In this document: positions 45,408-54,412 of the stretch, piece by piece
How the letters are laid out: each line of letters opens with the position of its first letter
Position numbering within the stretch: the first letter of the stretch is position 1
Origin: Variovorax flavidus
GTDB lineage: Bacteria > Pseudomonadota > Gammaproteobacteria > Burkholderiales > Burkholderiaceae_C
Reading direction: 5' to 3'
Length of the DNA stretch: 64,000 nt
Assembly (NCBI RefSeq): GCF_030317145.1
Contig: NZ_JASZYE010000002.1
Span: 682,001-746,000 of the forward strand
Program-made: the position numbers and the translations under genes
The notes under the pieces: generated by a model
The model's input: only the letters and a program-made list of their open reading frames with translations
Databases searched by the model: none
What the model was told of the DNA's origin: nothing

Positions 45408-46661
45408 ATGACGACCACCCTGGCCCTGGCGGATCAGCAGATCAGCGATGCCTACATCTACCTGCTGGGCCGCCTGCTCGTGCTTCGGCAGCAACAGTTG
45501 GACTTCAAGGAAGGCTTTCAATGGAACCGCCTCGTCCACCGCAAGCCCGGCGAGGTTGCCTGGCCTAATCCGAATCTCGATGTGGCCTATTCAGAGGCCT
45601 GGGTCTCCGTGGACGAGACGAGCTGCGCATTGGTGTCGGTGCCGGAGATCACCGGCCGCTACTACACGGTTCAGTTCCTCAACGGCTGGGGCGAGACGGT
45701 CGCCAACCTCAATGAGCGCGTGTTCGGCCAACATCCGAGCGGCAAGTTCGCGGTGTGCTTGAAGGGAAGCAGCGTCGAGGTGCCCGCCGACGCGCAAAGA
45801 GTGGACGTGCCGGTCAAGGCCATGCGTGTGTTGTCGCGTGTCGAGCTCGGCGCGAACTGGGACGACGCGGTCGCTCTGCAGCAGCAATTCGACATCCGCT
45901 CGATCGGTCAACCGGCCACCCCTGCGGTGCCGAAGACAGTCATGTTCGAGATCGATGCATTGCCGGGCGTCGAGGCATTCGATTCGGCTGAACTGGCGCT
46001 CGACAGCGAGGCGGACATCAATCCTGGCATGGAGACGCTGCAGGCTCATGTGCGGGCCATCGCAAAGGCCGTCGAGCAGCCAGACGAGCGCAAGCGCGTT
46101 GACGAAGCGATCCGAACCAAGGCCTTCGCCGACATCAAGAAGGCGATGCCCAACCTCGGGCACGGGACGGTTCGCAACGCCTGGGCGCTGCCCTCAACCT
46201 CCGGGGTTTACGGAGAAGACTGGTTGGTGCGTACCCTCATCAACTACGGCGGCATCTGGGCCAATACTCCCGAGGAAGTCATCTATTACAAGGCCTTCAC
46301 GGACACGGCGGGCAAGCCGCTGTCGGGGGACCGTGCCTACACAATTCACTTCCCGAAAGACGAGCTGCCGGCTCAGTACGCCACGCACTTCTGGTCCGTG
46401 ATCGCCGTCGACGCAGTCCAGCGGCGCGTGTTGCCGAATCCGTTGAAGCGCTACTTGCTCAACAAGGAATCCAAGCTGGAATATGGCGCGGATGGATCGC
46501 TGACGTTGTACTTCGCCGATGCGCAACCGAAGGAGGCCCCGAACGGCAACTGGCTACCGACACCCAAGGGCCAGGCGTACAGCCTGACGTTCCGGTTCTA
46601 TCGCCCCAGGGGTGATGTGGCAGCGCGCACGTTTTTCCCGCCGCCGCTCGCTGTCCAATGA
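45408..46661 (+). CDS. DUF1254/DUF1214-type protein
   Basis: The 417-residue protein begins with DUF1254-like sequence (VAWPNPNLDVAYSEAWVSVDE, YYTVQFLNGWGETVANLNERVFGQHPSGKFAVCLKG) and closes with a DUF1214-like module (KAFTDTAGKPLSGDRAYTIHFPKDELPAQYATHFWSVIAVDA). The family is widespread in soil bacteria and its role is not established. No signal peptide is visible. ATG 45408 has GGAG upstream; the longer frame through the preceding gene is not used. Confidence 0.87.
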   Translation: MTTTLALADQQISDAYIYLLGRLLVLRQQQLDFKEGFQWNRLVHRKPGEVAWPNPNLDVAYSEAWVSVDETSCALVSVPEITGRYYTVQFLNGWGETVANLNERVFGQHPSGKFAVCLKGSSVEVPADAQRVDVPVKAMRVLSRVELGANWDDAVALQQQFDIRSIGQPATPAVPKTVMFEIDALPGVEAFDSAELALDSEADINPGMETLQAHVRAIAKAVEQPDERKRVDEAIRTKAFADIKKAMPNLGHGTVRNAWALPSTSGVYGEDWLVRTLINYGGIWANTPEEVIYYKAFTDTAGKPLSGDRAYTIHFPKDELPAQYATHFWSVIAVDAVQRRVLPNPLKRYLLNKESKLEYGADGSLTLYFADAQPKEAPNGNWLPTPKGQAYSLTFRFYRPRGDVAARTFFPPPLAVQ

Positions 46662-46682
46662 GTCTGCACCTTCCAGCACCCG

Positions 46683-47015
46683 ATGCTCAAGCCAACCCTG
46701 CTCCCTATCGTTGTATTGGCCTTCACGGGCTCCGCGAGTGCCGCCAGCAACTGCGATGACCTACTGGCGCAGATCGACGCGAAGATTCGCAGCGCGGGCG
46801 TGATGCGCTTCACGCTCACCACCGTGACTGCCGATGCCACGGTCAGCGGCAAGATCGTCGGCATCTGCGAACGCGGCAGCAAGAAGATCGTCTACGAAGC
46901 AGAAGCCACTCCCCCTTCGCCCGCTTCATCTCCGGCCCTCCGGCGCGGCAATGACGGCATCCTGACCGAATGCAAGGACGGTTCGGTATCGGTCGGCGGC
47001 GACTGCAGGAAGTGA
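46683..47015 (+). CDS. DUF1161-family periplasmic small protein
   Basis: The 110-residue protein has a Sec signal (MLKPTLLPIVVLAFTGSASAASN). CDDLLAQIDAKIRSAGVMRFTLTTVTAD and GKIVGICERGSKKIVYEAE are DUF1161 signatures with two conserved cysteines, likely disulfide-bonded. Start ATG 46683 lies 22 bases after the DUF1254 stop. Function of the family unknown. Confidence 0.85.
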   Translation: MLKPTLLPIVVLAFTGSASAASNCDDLLAQIDAKIRSAGVMRFTLTTVTADATVSGKIVGICERGSKKIVYEAEATPPSPASSPALRRGNDGILTECKDGSVSVGGDCRK

Positions 47016-47344
47016 GCCTGATGGGACGGAGCCCTTCGCCCGGACGATCGACGCGGCAAGGAAGAAGGTAGTCGGCACTGAGGTTTCTCGCATCCTTGGT
47101 GTCTGCGAGGCAACAGCGTGATGCGCCCTGGCCACCTACCGGCTCGCGGGTCGCGTCACTAGCATCGACGGCGGCGAGTCAGTGTTCGACCATTGCCTCC
47201 ATCTTTTTGCCGCCAGCACCCGGAACCATTCATGCCTCACCTCCAACACCGTCTCCCTCACCGGGCACGGCTCGTCGGCTTCGTCGCCGGCTGCCCGAGT
47301 GCCTTCGCAACGCGGCCAAGTGCGCCTCGTGAACAAGGACAGCC
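47016..47344. other. Gene-poor stretch, nothing firm
   Basis: This 329-base gap has no ORF with credible codon usage or start. A short plus-strand frame at about 47037-47105 reads like TIDAARKKVVGTEVSRILGVCEATA then stops and might be a decayed fragment; no intact frame joins it to either neighbour. The promoter of the alpha/beta hydrolase probably lies at its right end (AAGGA before ATG 47345). Confidence 0.4.
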
Positions 47345-48229
47345 ATGATCGGCACGCGAGAAACCACGCGCGTCAACGGCGTGCGCTTGCACTACACGGT
47401 TGCCGGCCAAGGCGAACCCGTGCTGCTCTGGCATGGCTTTCCGGGCACCTCCCAGTCCTGGCACAAGGTGTTGCCCCTTCTCGCCCGGACCCACACCGTG
47501 ATCGTGCCCGACATGCGCGGCTTCGGTGATTCGGACAAGCCGGCCCAAGGCTATGACGCACGCACGCTGGTCGCGGACTTCCGCGCGCTCTTGCGGCATC
47601 TCGGCGTCGGACCCCTTCACATCGTGGCCCATGACATGGGCGCGCCGGCGGCGCTGGTCTGGGCCGGCGAACATCCTGAGGAAGTGCGCACGCTGGCCTA
47701 CCTGGACGAGCCCATCATCACCGGTGAGTGCCTCGGGCGACTGATGCAGTTCACGCCACAAGGCACCGTCAGGGGTGGCCTGTGGTGGTGGCCGCTTGCG
47801 TTCGCGCCCGGCCTCGCGGAAACACTGTTTGCCGGACACGAACGAGAGGTGCTTGCCTGGTTCTACGAGAACTACTGCGCCAACCCCAGCGCGATCGGGC
47901 AGGAGGCTTTCGAAGAAACCATGCGCACGTTTGCCGCGCCGGGTGGTGTGAGCGGCGTGCTTGGCGTCTACCGTGCGATCTTCGACACGCAGTCACAGAC
48001 GGAGCCCTTCGTGCACGACAAGGTCCGTGTCCCGGTGCTCGCCCTGGGGGGTGACGCGAGCTTCGGTGACAAGACCCGCGAGCTGCTGACGACCGTTGTC
48101 GAGAGCGTTCAGGGCGGCGTGGTTGCCAACTGCGGGCACTTCATCCCCGAGGAACAGCCCGATGAACTGGTGCGCCTTCTGTCGGAATTTTGGGCAGAGA
48201 CTGCGCGCCAGCGTTCCATGCGGCCCTGA
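47345..48229 (+). CDS. Alpha/beta hydrolase (epoxide hydrolase/dehalogenase-like)
   Basis: The 294-residue protein has LLWHGFPGTSQSWHKVLPLLA with the oxyanion HGFP, PDMRGFGDSDKP, and IVAHDMGAPAALVW whose Asp stands at the nucleophile position, as in epoxide hydrolases and haloalkane dehalogenases. The catalytic histidine is in VVANCGHFIPEEQPDEL. The Asp nucleophile sets it apart from serine esterases. Substrate unknown. It stands alone between unlinked genes. Confidence 0.88.
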   Translation: MIGTRETTRVNGVRLHYTVAGQGEPVLLWHGFPGTSQSWHKVLPLLARTHTVIVPDMRGFGDSDKPAQGYDARTLVADFRALLRHLGVGPLHIVAHDMGAPAALVWAGEHPEEVRTLAYLDEPIITGECLGRLMQFTPQGTVRGGLWWWPLAFAPGLAETLFAGHEREVLAWFYENYCANPSAIGQEAFEETMRTFAAPGGVSGVLGVYRAIFDTQSQTEPFVHDKVRVPVLALGGDASFGDKTRELLTTVVESVQGGVVANCGHFIPEEQPDELVRLLSEFWAETARQRSMRP

Positions 48230-48288
48230 CGTCAGCGCGCAAGACTGTCGACACAGAATAGCGGTCCAAGGCGGACCGTGGCTGGCGC

Positions 48289-49281
48289 TCAGCGGATGAC
48301 TTCGCTGGCGCCCGCGAGCATTCCGCGAGGGATCTTCAGCCCAAAGTCCTCCGCTGCCTTGAGGTTCACGACCATCTCGAACTTTGTGGCGCGTTCAACA
48401 GGTAGGTTGCTGGGCTTCGCACCTCTCAGAATCCTGTCGACGTATCGAGCGGACTTGCGCGCCAGGTCGTTGTAGTCGATGCCGTACGCGACTAGCAAAC
48501 CGGCATCTGCGTAGCGGCGGCCATCACCGATCGCGGGCAAACGATGCTGGACGACAAGTGCGCCCACGCGTTTCACATGGACATAGAAGGTCGATGTGCT
48601 GTCAATCACAAGCGCATCCATCCGTCGACGGGTCATGTCTGAAAAAGCAGCTTCAAGATCGTCGATGGAGTCGACGACAAAGAAGTGAGGTTCGACGCCA
48701 AACGTCTGTGCCGCCGCAGAAAGAGTATCCCGATAGGCTTCGATGTGTCTTGTGAACGGGGATGGCCGGAGGGTCAGAAAGGCGACATGGCGAGGGCTGC
48801 CGAGGATTTCCACAATGATTTGCAGCCGCTTGATGAGGAGGTCAAGCCCGAAATTTGCGTTGCCTGTGATGTTTCCGCCTGGGTGGCTCAAACTTGCGAT
48901 GAGGTTGTCGCGTACTGGCTCGCCCGCGGTCAACATGACGATCGGGATCGTGGAAGTGGCCGATTTCGCAGCCTGCACGCCCGAGGTACCCGCAGCGACG
49001 TAGAGCACATCGATGTTGAGGCCGACGAGTTCAACCGCAGCGGATTCGATGCTGCGCCCGTTCTTTCCGGCAAAACCTGGAACGACTGTCAGATTACGGC
49101 CTTCCACGTAGCCGAGCGCGGCCATTTCCATGATGAAGGCTACCCAGATTGGATCCCGGGGGTTGTCGTCGAACGAGAGCACGCCAACGCGAAAGTTCTT
49201 GTTGGCTTGCGTGAAAGCAATGCTCGGAAGTGCCAGAAGCACGCCTGTCGCGACAATCAGGTTTCTGCGTTGATATGTCAT
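48289..49281 (-). CDS. PF04392-like periplasmic substrate-binding protein, orphan
   Basis: The 330-residue protein starts at ATG 49281 with GAGGAGG upstream. MTYQRRNLIVATGVLLALPSIAFTQA is a signal peptide. LGYVEGRNLTVVPGF, LTAGEPVRDNLIASLSHPGGNITG and ATKFEMVVNLKAAEDFGLKIPRGML match the family, as in the copy at 4243-5223. Local base composition is visibly less GC-rich than its neighbours, perhaps indicating later acquisition. No permease is nearby. Confidence 0.85.
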   Translation of the reverse strand: MTYQRRNLIVATGVLLALPSIAFTQANKNFRVGVLSFDDNPRDPIWVAFIMEMAALGYVEGRNLTVVPGFAGKNGRSIESAAVELVGLNIDVLYVAAGTSGVQAAKSATSTIPIVMLTAGEPVRDNLIASLSHPGGNITGNANFGLDLLIKRLQIIVEILGSPRHVAFLTLRPSPFTRHIEAYRDTLSAAAQTFGVEPHFFVVDSIDDLEAAFSDMTRRRMDALVIDSTSTFYVHVKRVGALVVQHRLPAIGDGRRYADAGLLVAYGIDYNDLARKSARYVDRILRGAKPSNLPVERATKFEMVVNLKAAEDFGLKIPRGMLAGASEVIR

Positions 49282-49392
49282 CGCGAACCTCCTCGCCAAC
49301 GTCAAGTATTCGGAGCACTTTGTTGGCCCCAATCTACTCTGCTTTGACTACAAGGCAAGGCCCTGAATCGTTGACACGGGCTCGCGCCGCGG

Positions 49393-50004
49393 TCAGATGT
49401 GCATCGCCGCCAGAGCGCCAATGACCAAGCCGACCCCGGCAACTGCAAGCATGCCCCATTCCAGCCACTTTCTCCTTGTCAGCAACGCCATGGCAGCCAA
49501 GGCGATGGAGACTTGCAGTGCCGTAGTCGCTTGCGCCCAGCGATGATGCTGGTGCATCTGCGCCTCCGATCGTTGGTCCCAGTCCGTTGCGTCCGCCTCG
49601 AGCTTCTGAGCGACGAGCAGGATCTCGCCTTTTTCTTGCTCGTACCGCGAAACCTTCTTCTGCCACTCTTGCCTGCGCTCCTCGGGCGACGTGTCTCGGG
49701 CAAATTCGGCCAGCGCCTGCTTCGTGCTTTTCGATTGAAAGTAGTTCCACTGGTTGGAGGCCTCGGTCTTCTTCATGCCGGCGTTGTTCTTGTAGAGCCC
49801 CGCGTTGGCTTGAGTCAGCCCTCCCATGTACGCAAAGATTGCTCCCACCGTGGCGATGACGGCGGTACATACGGCGATCTGGCTGGTCATGCTCCTGCGA
49901 CCATGCTCGCTGGAAGCGGGGCCTGAATCAGCCTCGCCGTGCGCACCTGCGTGCTCGAGTTCGTGGTCGTGCGGGCCGTGCACGTGAAAACCGCCTGCTG
50001 ACAT
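49393..50004 (-). CDS. DUF4337 membrane protein
   Basis: The 203-residue protein opens with a His-rich stretch (GGFHVHGPHDHELEHAGAHG) that could bind metal, then a membrane segment (AVCTAVIATVGAIFAYMGGL), the NQWNYFQSKSTKQ sequence typical of DUF4337, a charged helical region and two C-terminal membrane segments. ATG 50004 has AAGGA upstream. Function unknown. It is divergent from nothing clearly related and follows the binding protein gene by about 110 bases. Confidence 0.82.
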   Translation of the reverse strand: MSAGGFHVHGPHDHELEHAGAHGEADSGPASSEHGRRSMTSQIAVCTAVIATVGAIFAYMGGLTQANAGLYKNNAGMKKTEASNQWNYFQSKSTKQALAEFARDTSPEERRQEWQKKVSRYEQEKGEILLVAQKLEADATDWDQRSEAQMHQHHRWAQATTALQVSIALAAMALLTRRKWLEWGMLAVAGVGLVIGALAAMHI

Positions 50005-50120
50005 GGAAATCCTTGCTGTGGTGGGAAGGCAAGTATGGCGAAGCCCGCGGGCTTCAGCGCATTCCGGAGACACGCAGGCGATTGGGTTGTCGCTTTAATG
50101 CAAACCACATCGCACGGCAT

Positions 50121-51209
50121 TCAACCGCTCTTCAAGGCGCTCCTGTCCAGATGTTCGACGCAGAACGCATGGATGGGCTCGATTCGTCCGCGCAGCGCCA
50201 GCGCACCAAGGTCGTGGGTACGGATTTCGGGCGACGGACCCAGCGAGGCGAGCGCTTCCGCCGATGCGATGAACAAGCACCCGACTTCGCGGGTCGCCTG
50301 CTCGAGGCGACCGGTCGTGTTCATGACGTCGCCGTGGAAGACGATCGCACGGCGCACCTGGCCAACCTCGCCGGTGATGACCTCGCCCAGATGCAGGGCT
50401 GCGCGCAGTTCCGGTGGCACGCCAAAGCGTTGGACAAACCGGTTCGCGTCCGCGGCAAGCGCCGCGCGCATCGCGAAGAAGCAGCGCAGCGCCCGCGCGT
50501 CGGGAACGCCGTCCGCCTCGACCCAGGTGATGACGATCTCGTCACCGACGTATTGGTAGATTTCACCGCGGCACAGCTCGATCGGTTCGGCGACTGCCGA
50601 AAAAACCGCGGCGAGGAAGCGATGCGCCTCCAGGGCCCCGAGCCGCTCGGCAATTGCGGTCGAGCCCACCACGTCGGCGAAGAGGAAGAAGCGTCGCTCG
50701 GCATAGGGCCGGCGATACTTTCCAAGCAGAAGAGCCACAAAGGTGCGGTAGCCGACGAGGCCCGCGGCCTGAAACATCATCACCACGACAGCCACGGGTA
50801 CGAGCGAGAGGAAAACCGCAATCAGCCAGGTGCGTGCGTCATAGACGCTGACGACGCCGAACAGGCGCTCCCCCGGCTGGCCGGCGAGGACCGCCCCTGC
50901 AATCGCGCCGTAGACAAGCGTCTTCAGCACAAACACCGCAGCGAACGGCATCGCGTCGAGCCATCGCATCGAGGCGCGAGTCAGCAGGAAGATCTCAATG
51001 CCGGCGATACATGAAGCCGTGAGCACGGCGTCGATGACACCAATCGGTATGGAGATCAGCATGGAACCGAGCAGCGAGCGAGCGCCCGGTCCTGCAATCG
51101 CGCCGGCGTAGAGCGCACCGACGCCCGCACCGATGACCGCGGCCATGCGAATGATGCGCATGAAGCGCCGCAGTCGTTCGCGCGTGACGGCGGATAGCGT
51201 GGCGATCAT
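50121..51209 (-). CDS. Membrane-anchored class III adenylate/guanylate cyclase
   Basis: The 362-residue protein has about five to six hydrophobic segments in residues 20-165 and a class III cyclase domain after them: FLFADVVGSTAIAERLG and YVGDEIVITW supply the metal aspartates and FHGDVMNTTGRLEQATRE is the C-terminal catalytic segment. The longer frame to 51671 is antisense to the next gene and not used. It probably senses a membrane-derived or external cue and makes a cyclic nucleotide. Weak ribosome site. Confidence 0.83.
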   Translation of the reverse strand: MIATLSAVTRERLRRFMRIIRMAAVIGAGVGALYAGAIAGPGARSLLGSMLISIPIGVIDAVLTASCIAGIEIFLLTRASMRWLDAMPFAAVFVLKTLVYGAIAGAVLAGQPGERLFGVVSVYDARTWLIAVFLSLVPVAVVVMMFQAAGLVGYRTFVALLLGKYRRPYAERRFFLFADVVGSTAIAERLGALEAHRFLAAVFSAVAEPIELCRGEIYQYVGDEIVITWVEADGVPDARALRCFFAMRAALAADANRFVQRFGVPPELRAALHLGEVITGEVGQVRRAIVFHGDVMNTTGRLEQATREVGCLFIASAEALASLGPSPEIRTHDLGALALRGRIEPIHAFCVEHLDRSALKSG

Positions 51210-51268
51210 CTGCCCAAGTCTAGGGCCCGCGCGCCTTGTGAAGGTCTGGAAATGGCCGACCGCCGAAC

Positions 51269-51610
51269 TCAGGAGGCGACGACGTAGAAACCCTGGTCCG
51301 AGCGCACGCCCGCGTTCTTCGTGAACGCCACGGGGTCGAAGCCCTCGTCCGCGAACTTCTTCTTCACGACCACGGTGGCAGAGGCCACGGCCTCCTCGTT
51401 CGCCCACTCTACCAACGTCAGCACGTTGAACTCGCCAGTGCCGCCGGTCTGGTCGAGAACGTGTGTGCGCAGGCAGCCCGGCAAGGTGCGCAGGATGTCC
51501 TGGACGCGCTGCATTTGGGCAATGAACGCCGGGCGCACATCGGTGGGCACGACGAACTTGTCGATGCGGAAAACGGGAGTGGACGAGAGAGCGGCGGAAT
51601 CGTTCGACAT
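51269..51610 (-). CDS. ABM-family (antibiotic biosynthesis monooxygenase-like) small protein
   Basis: The 113-residue protein has [34 protein letters not shown] and [33 protein letters not shown], the ferredoxin-like fold with the conserved tryptophan region of ABM domains, which act on quinones or aromatic rings. It is divergent from SoxR; its promoter holds the SoxR operator, so superoxide or redox-cycling drugs should induce it. ABM quinol monooxygenases are known SoxR targets in some bacteria. AAGGAA precedes the ATG. Confidence 0.85.
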   Translation of the reverse strand: MSNDSAALSSTPVFRIDKFVVPTDVRPAFIAQMQRVQDILRTLPGCLRTHVLDQTGGTGEFNVLTLVEWANEEAVASATVVVKKKFADEGFDPVAFTKNAGVRSDQGFYVVAS

Positions 51611-51656
51611 GGATGGTTCCTTGGGTCAATGCACACAGGGTCTGCGCGCGGCCTGA

Positions 51657-51687
51657 ATTGTCAAACCTCAAGTAAAGTTGAGGTCAA
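51657..51687 (-). promoter_or_regulatory. SoxR operator inside a MerR-type promoter for the ABM gene
   Basis: On the minus strand TTGACC (51687-51682) and GACAAT (51662-51657) are separated by 19 bases, the long spacer typical of MerR/SoxR-activated promoters. Within it lies an 18-base near-palindrome at 51666-51683, CCTCAAG..TTGAGG, matching the SoxR box. Transcription would run to the ABM gene, with ATG 48 bases downstream. Confidence 0.85.
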
Positions 51688-51700
51688 GAGGTTTTTTCCG

Positions 51701-52174
51701 ATGAATGACGCACTGCAGAAAGCCGGCATTTCCCCCACGCTCACCGTCGGCGAGGTCGCGCGACGCAGTGGCGTCACGGTATCTGCGCTGCACTTCTACG
51801 AAACCCAGGGCTTGATTCACAGCACCCGCACGGCGGGCAATCAGCGGCGCTACGCGCGCACCATGCTGCGGCGTGTGGCCTTCGTGCGGGTGGCGCAACG
51901 AGTCGGCATCTCGCTGGCCGAAATCGGCAACGCATTGGCCGCGCTGCCGTCGGACGCTTCGCCGAGCCGGGAGGATTGGTCCCGGCTCTCGATGTCGTGG
52001 CGCGCCGAACTGGACGAGCGCATTGCGCAGTTGAAGAAGTTGCGCGACACGCTGGACGACTGCATCGGCTGCGGCTGCCTGTCAATCGACCGGTGCAAGC
52101 TGCGCAACCCTCTGGACCGTCTGGGAGCGGAGGGCCAGGGGCCGCAACGGTTGCTGGTCAGGCGCGTCGACTAG
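51701..52174 (+). CDS. soxR: Redox-sensing MerR-family activator SoxR
   Basis: The 157-residue protein begins [39 protein letters not shown], the MerR helix-turn-helix. The [2Fe-2S] ligand motif C-x2-C-x-C-x5-C is complete at C121, C124, C126 and C132 ([14 protein letters not shown]). It activates on oxidation of the cluster by redox-cycling compounds. ATG 51701 is used over the longer frame, which is antisense. Divergent from the ABM gene with the operator between. Confidence 0.95.
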   Translation: MNDALQKAGISPTLTVGEVARRSGVTVSALHFYETQGLIHSTRTAGNQRRYARTMLRRVAFVRVAQRVGISLAEIGNALAALPSDASPSREDWSRLSMSWRAELDERIAQLKKLRDTLDDCIGCGCLSIDRCKLRNPLDRLGAEGQGPQRLLVRRVD

Positions 52175-52300
52175 TAACGGGTCTCGGCGACCCGATTGCA
52201 TGCTGTCCTGTCGACGCGGAGATTGCCATGGAGCCTGAAGGTAGTCATCAGGTGGCGAGCCGGGAGGGCCGGTCGTGGGAAGCAGTGCAATCTGAAGCTG

Positions 52301-52329
52301 TTGACTTGGGCAGGGCTCCGTACTAACTT
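52301..52329 (+). promoter_or_regulatory. Candidate sigma-70 promoter for the small secreted protein gene
   Basis: TTGACT (52301-52306) and TAACTT (52324-52329) are 17 bases apart, and the start codon at 52360 lies 30 bases further on with AAGGAG between. The -10 is imperfect. Confidence 0.35.
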
Positions 52330-52359
52330 TCCCGTCCCATCACATCCAAGGAGCATCCC

Positions 52360-52671
52360 ATGGTGTCTATTGCTCGCATTGCATCGGTTGCCTTCATCTT
52401 GGGAAGCACGCTTGCTGCCTCGAATTCATTTGCACAGGCCAGCCGAGAAGCTGGGGCTGCTGCTGAGGCCAAGCGCCAGGGCCAGCTCAACACCAAGGGC
52501 GAGGAGCAGTATCAGAAAAACGCGCTGGCGCGCTGCCAGCGCCAGCCGGAGGGGACTGCACGCGAGGCGTGCGAAAAGCGCGTCCTGGGCACCGGCGACA
52601 CCACGACGCGCGGCAGCGTCGAAGGCGGTGGCAAGCTGCGGAGCAACACGATGCAGGTGCCCGCGAAGTAG
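52360..52671 (+). CDS. Small secreted protein of unknown function
   Basis: The 103-residue protein has a Sec signal (MVSIARIASVAFILGSTLAASNSFAQA), then a charged, Gln/Lys-rich region with two cysteines (ARCQRQ, ACEKR). ATG 52360 has AAGGAG upstream. The sequence resembles small periplasmic proteins of Burkholderiales without a named family. Stands alone between SoxR and the fds regulator, with converging orientation to the latter. Confidence 0.75.
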   Translation: MVSIARIASVAFILGSTLAASNSFAQASREAGAAAEAKRQGQLNTKGEEQYQKNALARCQRQPEGTAREACEKRVLGTGDTTTRGSVEGGGKLRSNTMQVPAK

Positions 52672-52689
52672 ACGGTTCGCAGGCAGCGC

Positions 52690-53793
52690 CTAGGTTCGCC
52701 GCGCACGACCCCGCGGCTTCGCAAGGATCGGAAACGACGCCTGCAGGTCTGTCACCATCCCCGTCTGCTCGTTCGCCTGATAGCCGGCCAGCCGATTCAC
52801 CGTCGCCTTGAAGTCGTCGCCCCGGATGATGGTCAGCATCTCGCGTACGGCAGGCGCATCGAGCGCCTTTTCCTCGCACAACAGGAAATAGCGCTCCGTC
52901 TGTATCGGCACGAAGTCGAGCTTGAAGTGCCGCGCCGGCGTCTCCACGCCGAAGCCGACATCGGCCATGCCGCTGGCCACGTATGCCGCCACCGCCGCAT
53001 GCGTGAGTTCGCACTGCTCGTAGCCATGCACCTTCGCGGGGTCCACGCCATCCTTGCGCAGCAGGAGGTCGAGCAGGAAGCGCGTGCCCGAACCCGACTG
53101 GCGGTTGATGAAGCGGATGTCGGGCCGCGCCAGATCCCGGATGCCATAGACCTTCTTGGGATCACCGTTCGCCACCATGAGCCCGAGGCGCCGCGTCGCG
53201 ACGCCGATCAGCTTTTGCGTGGCGGGCTTGAGCCACGGCGCGTAGTGCGCCACCGACTCGGCTTCGAACTCGCCGACCGGCACATGAAAGCCGGCGACCT
53301 CGCAGCCCCCCATGTCCAGCGACGCCACGGCCTCGGTGCTGCCGCAGTAGCGCAACTCGGTCTCGATGCCGGCACGCCCCAGTGCATCGTGCAGGGCTTC
53401 GATCGCGAAGCCGTGGCTCGCGTGCATGCGCAGCAGCGGCGCCACGGTCATCATCACGCGGTCGATCTCGACCTGCAACTCCGACGCAAGCGAGTCCAGC
53501 GTTGGTGAAAGCCGCGCGGCGATGCGCCGGTCGGCCCACACCAGCTTCTCCGCCAGCGGGCTCAGCGCGGAACCCTTGCCGCGCTCCATGTGCAGCAGCG
53601 GCGCGCCGAGCAGGGCTTCGCCCTGACGGATCAACTGCCAGGCATGCCGGTACGACACCTGCATCGCCTGGCAGGCCTTGAGCAGGCTCCCGTGCTCGGC
53701 CACGCTGACCAGCAGCGCCACGGTGCGCTCCGCAAGAGGTGCGCCGCCGGGCCCGCTGATCGTCCACTGGGGCTTGATGCTGACTTGGTGCAC
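52690..53793 (-). CDS. ModE-like HTH plus substrate-binding-domain regulator, FdsR-like
   Basis: The 367-residue protein starts with a ModE/LysR-like winged helix (ERTVALLVSVAEHGSLLKACQAMQVSYRHAWQLIRQGEALLGAPLL) and continues with a periplasmic-binding-type domain (RRLGLMVANGDPKKVYGIRDLARPDIRFINRQSGSGTRFLLDLLL), the PBP_like architecture. That domain in ModE-related proteins can bind molybdate or tungstate, or formate-related ligands. Divergent from fdsG with a 136-base gap, it is the likely regulator of the formate dehydrogenase operon, as in Cupriavidus fds loci. The ligand is inferred. Confidence 0.85.
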   Translation of the reverse strand: MHQVSIKPQWTISGPGGAPLAERTVALLVSVAEHGSLLKACQAMQVSYRHAWQLIRQGEALLGAPLLHMERGKGSALSPLAEKLVWADRRIAARLSPTLDSLASELQVEIDRVMMTVAPLLRMHASHGFAIEALHDALGRAGIETELRYCGSTEAVASLDMGGCEVAGFHVPVGEFEAESVAHYAPWLKPATQKLIGVATRRLGLMVANGDPKKVYGIRDLARPDIRFINRQSGSGTRFLLDLLLRKDGVDPAKVHGYEQCELTHAAVAAYVASGMADVGFGVETPARHFKLDFVPIQTERYFLLCEEKALDAPAVREMLTIIRGDDFKATVNRLAGYQANEQTGMVTDLQASFPILAKPRGRARRT

Positions 53794-53929
53794 GGGTTAT
53801 TCCTTATGCCTTGTAACGCCTATGGGATTGGCCGATTCCATCATATTGCGGGATAGGAGGAGCCTGCCTACATTGGCCGGGTACAGAGTCACCCTTATGC
53901 CGGCAAGAGCTTATATGGAGACGAGAAGA
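53794..53929. promoter_or_regulatory. Divergent regulatory region between fdsR-like gene and fdsG
   Basis: The 136-base spacer contains a 9-base direct repeat, CCTTATGCC, at 53802-53810 and again at 53893-53901, about 90 bases apart, and a TATAT-containing element near 53911-53915. Such repeats could be operator half-sites for the ModE-like regulator. No clear -35/-10 pair was settled on. Confidence 0.4.
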
Positions 53930-54412
53930 ATGAGCCCCACCCCCGAAGATGTAACCCAGGCCGCGCTGGCACGGCACGCTGACGAGCCCGGCGCCTTGTT
54001 GCCCATCCTCCATGACGTGCAGGAAGCGCTCGGCCATATCCCGTCCGAGGTCGTTCCGCAGATTGCGGACGGGCTCAATCTCTCTCGCGCCGAGGTGCAT
54101 GGCGTCGTCACCTACTACCACCACTTCCGCAGCGAGCCGCCGGGCCGCACCGTCGTGCAGGTGTGCCGCGCCGAGGCTTGCCAGGCGATGGGCGCCGACG
54201 CACTGATGGCCCATGCAGAGCACACGCTGGGCTGCAAGACGCACGGCGGACACGGCAACACCAGCGCCGATGGCCGCTTCACCCTGAACCCGGTCTTTTG
54301 CTTGGGGCTCTGTGCCTCGTCGCCCGCGGTGGTCGTGAACGACAAGCTGCTTGCGCGCATGACGCCGGCGCGCTTCGACCGCGTGATCAAGCAGTTGGCG
54401 GAGCCGGCATGA
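53930..54412 (+). CDS. fdsG: NAD-dependent formate dehydrogenase gamma subunit
   Basis: The 160-residue NuoE-like subunit carries the [2Fe-2S] ligands in VCRAEACQAMG (C-x4-C) and FCLGLCASSPA (C-x3-C). GALLPILHDVQEALGHIPSEVV and YYHHFRSEPPGRTVVQVCRAEAC confirm the family. ATG 53930 was chosen over the earlier ATG at 53915 by position after the GGAGACGAGAAG ribosome site; a five-residue-longer product is possible. It accepts electrons with FdsB in the diaphorase part. The stop overlaps fdsB by ATGA. Confidence 0.92.
   Translation: MSPTPEDVTQAALARHADEPGALLPILHDVQEALGHIPSEVVPQIADGLNLSRAEVHGVVTYYHHFRSEPPGRTVVQVCRAEACQAMGADALMAHAEHTLGCKTHGGHGNTSADGRFTLNPVFCLGLCASSPAVVVNDKLLARMTPARFDRVIKQLAEPA

Noticed and set aside
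47016..47344. Small ORFs in the gap before the alpha/beta hydrolase
   Set aside because: No start with ribosome site, poor residue make-up; at most a decayed fragment.
53833..53855. Sigma-54 promoter (TGGC..TTGC) before fdsG
   Set aside because: The GG-to-GC spacing is about 16, not 10.
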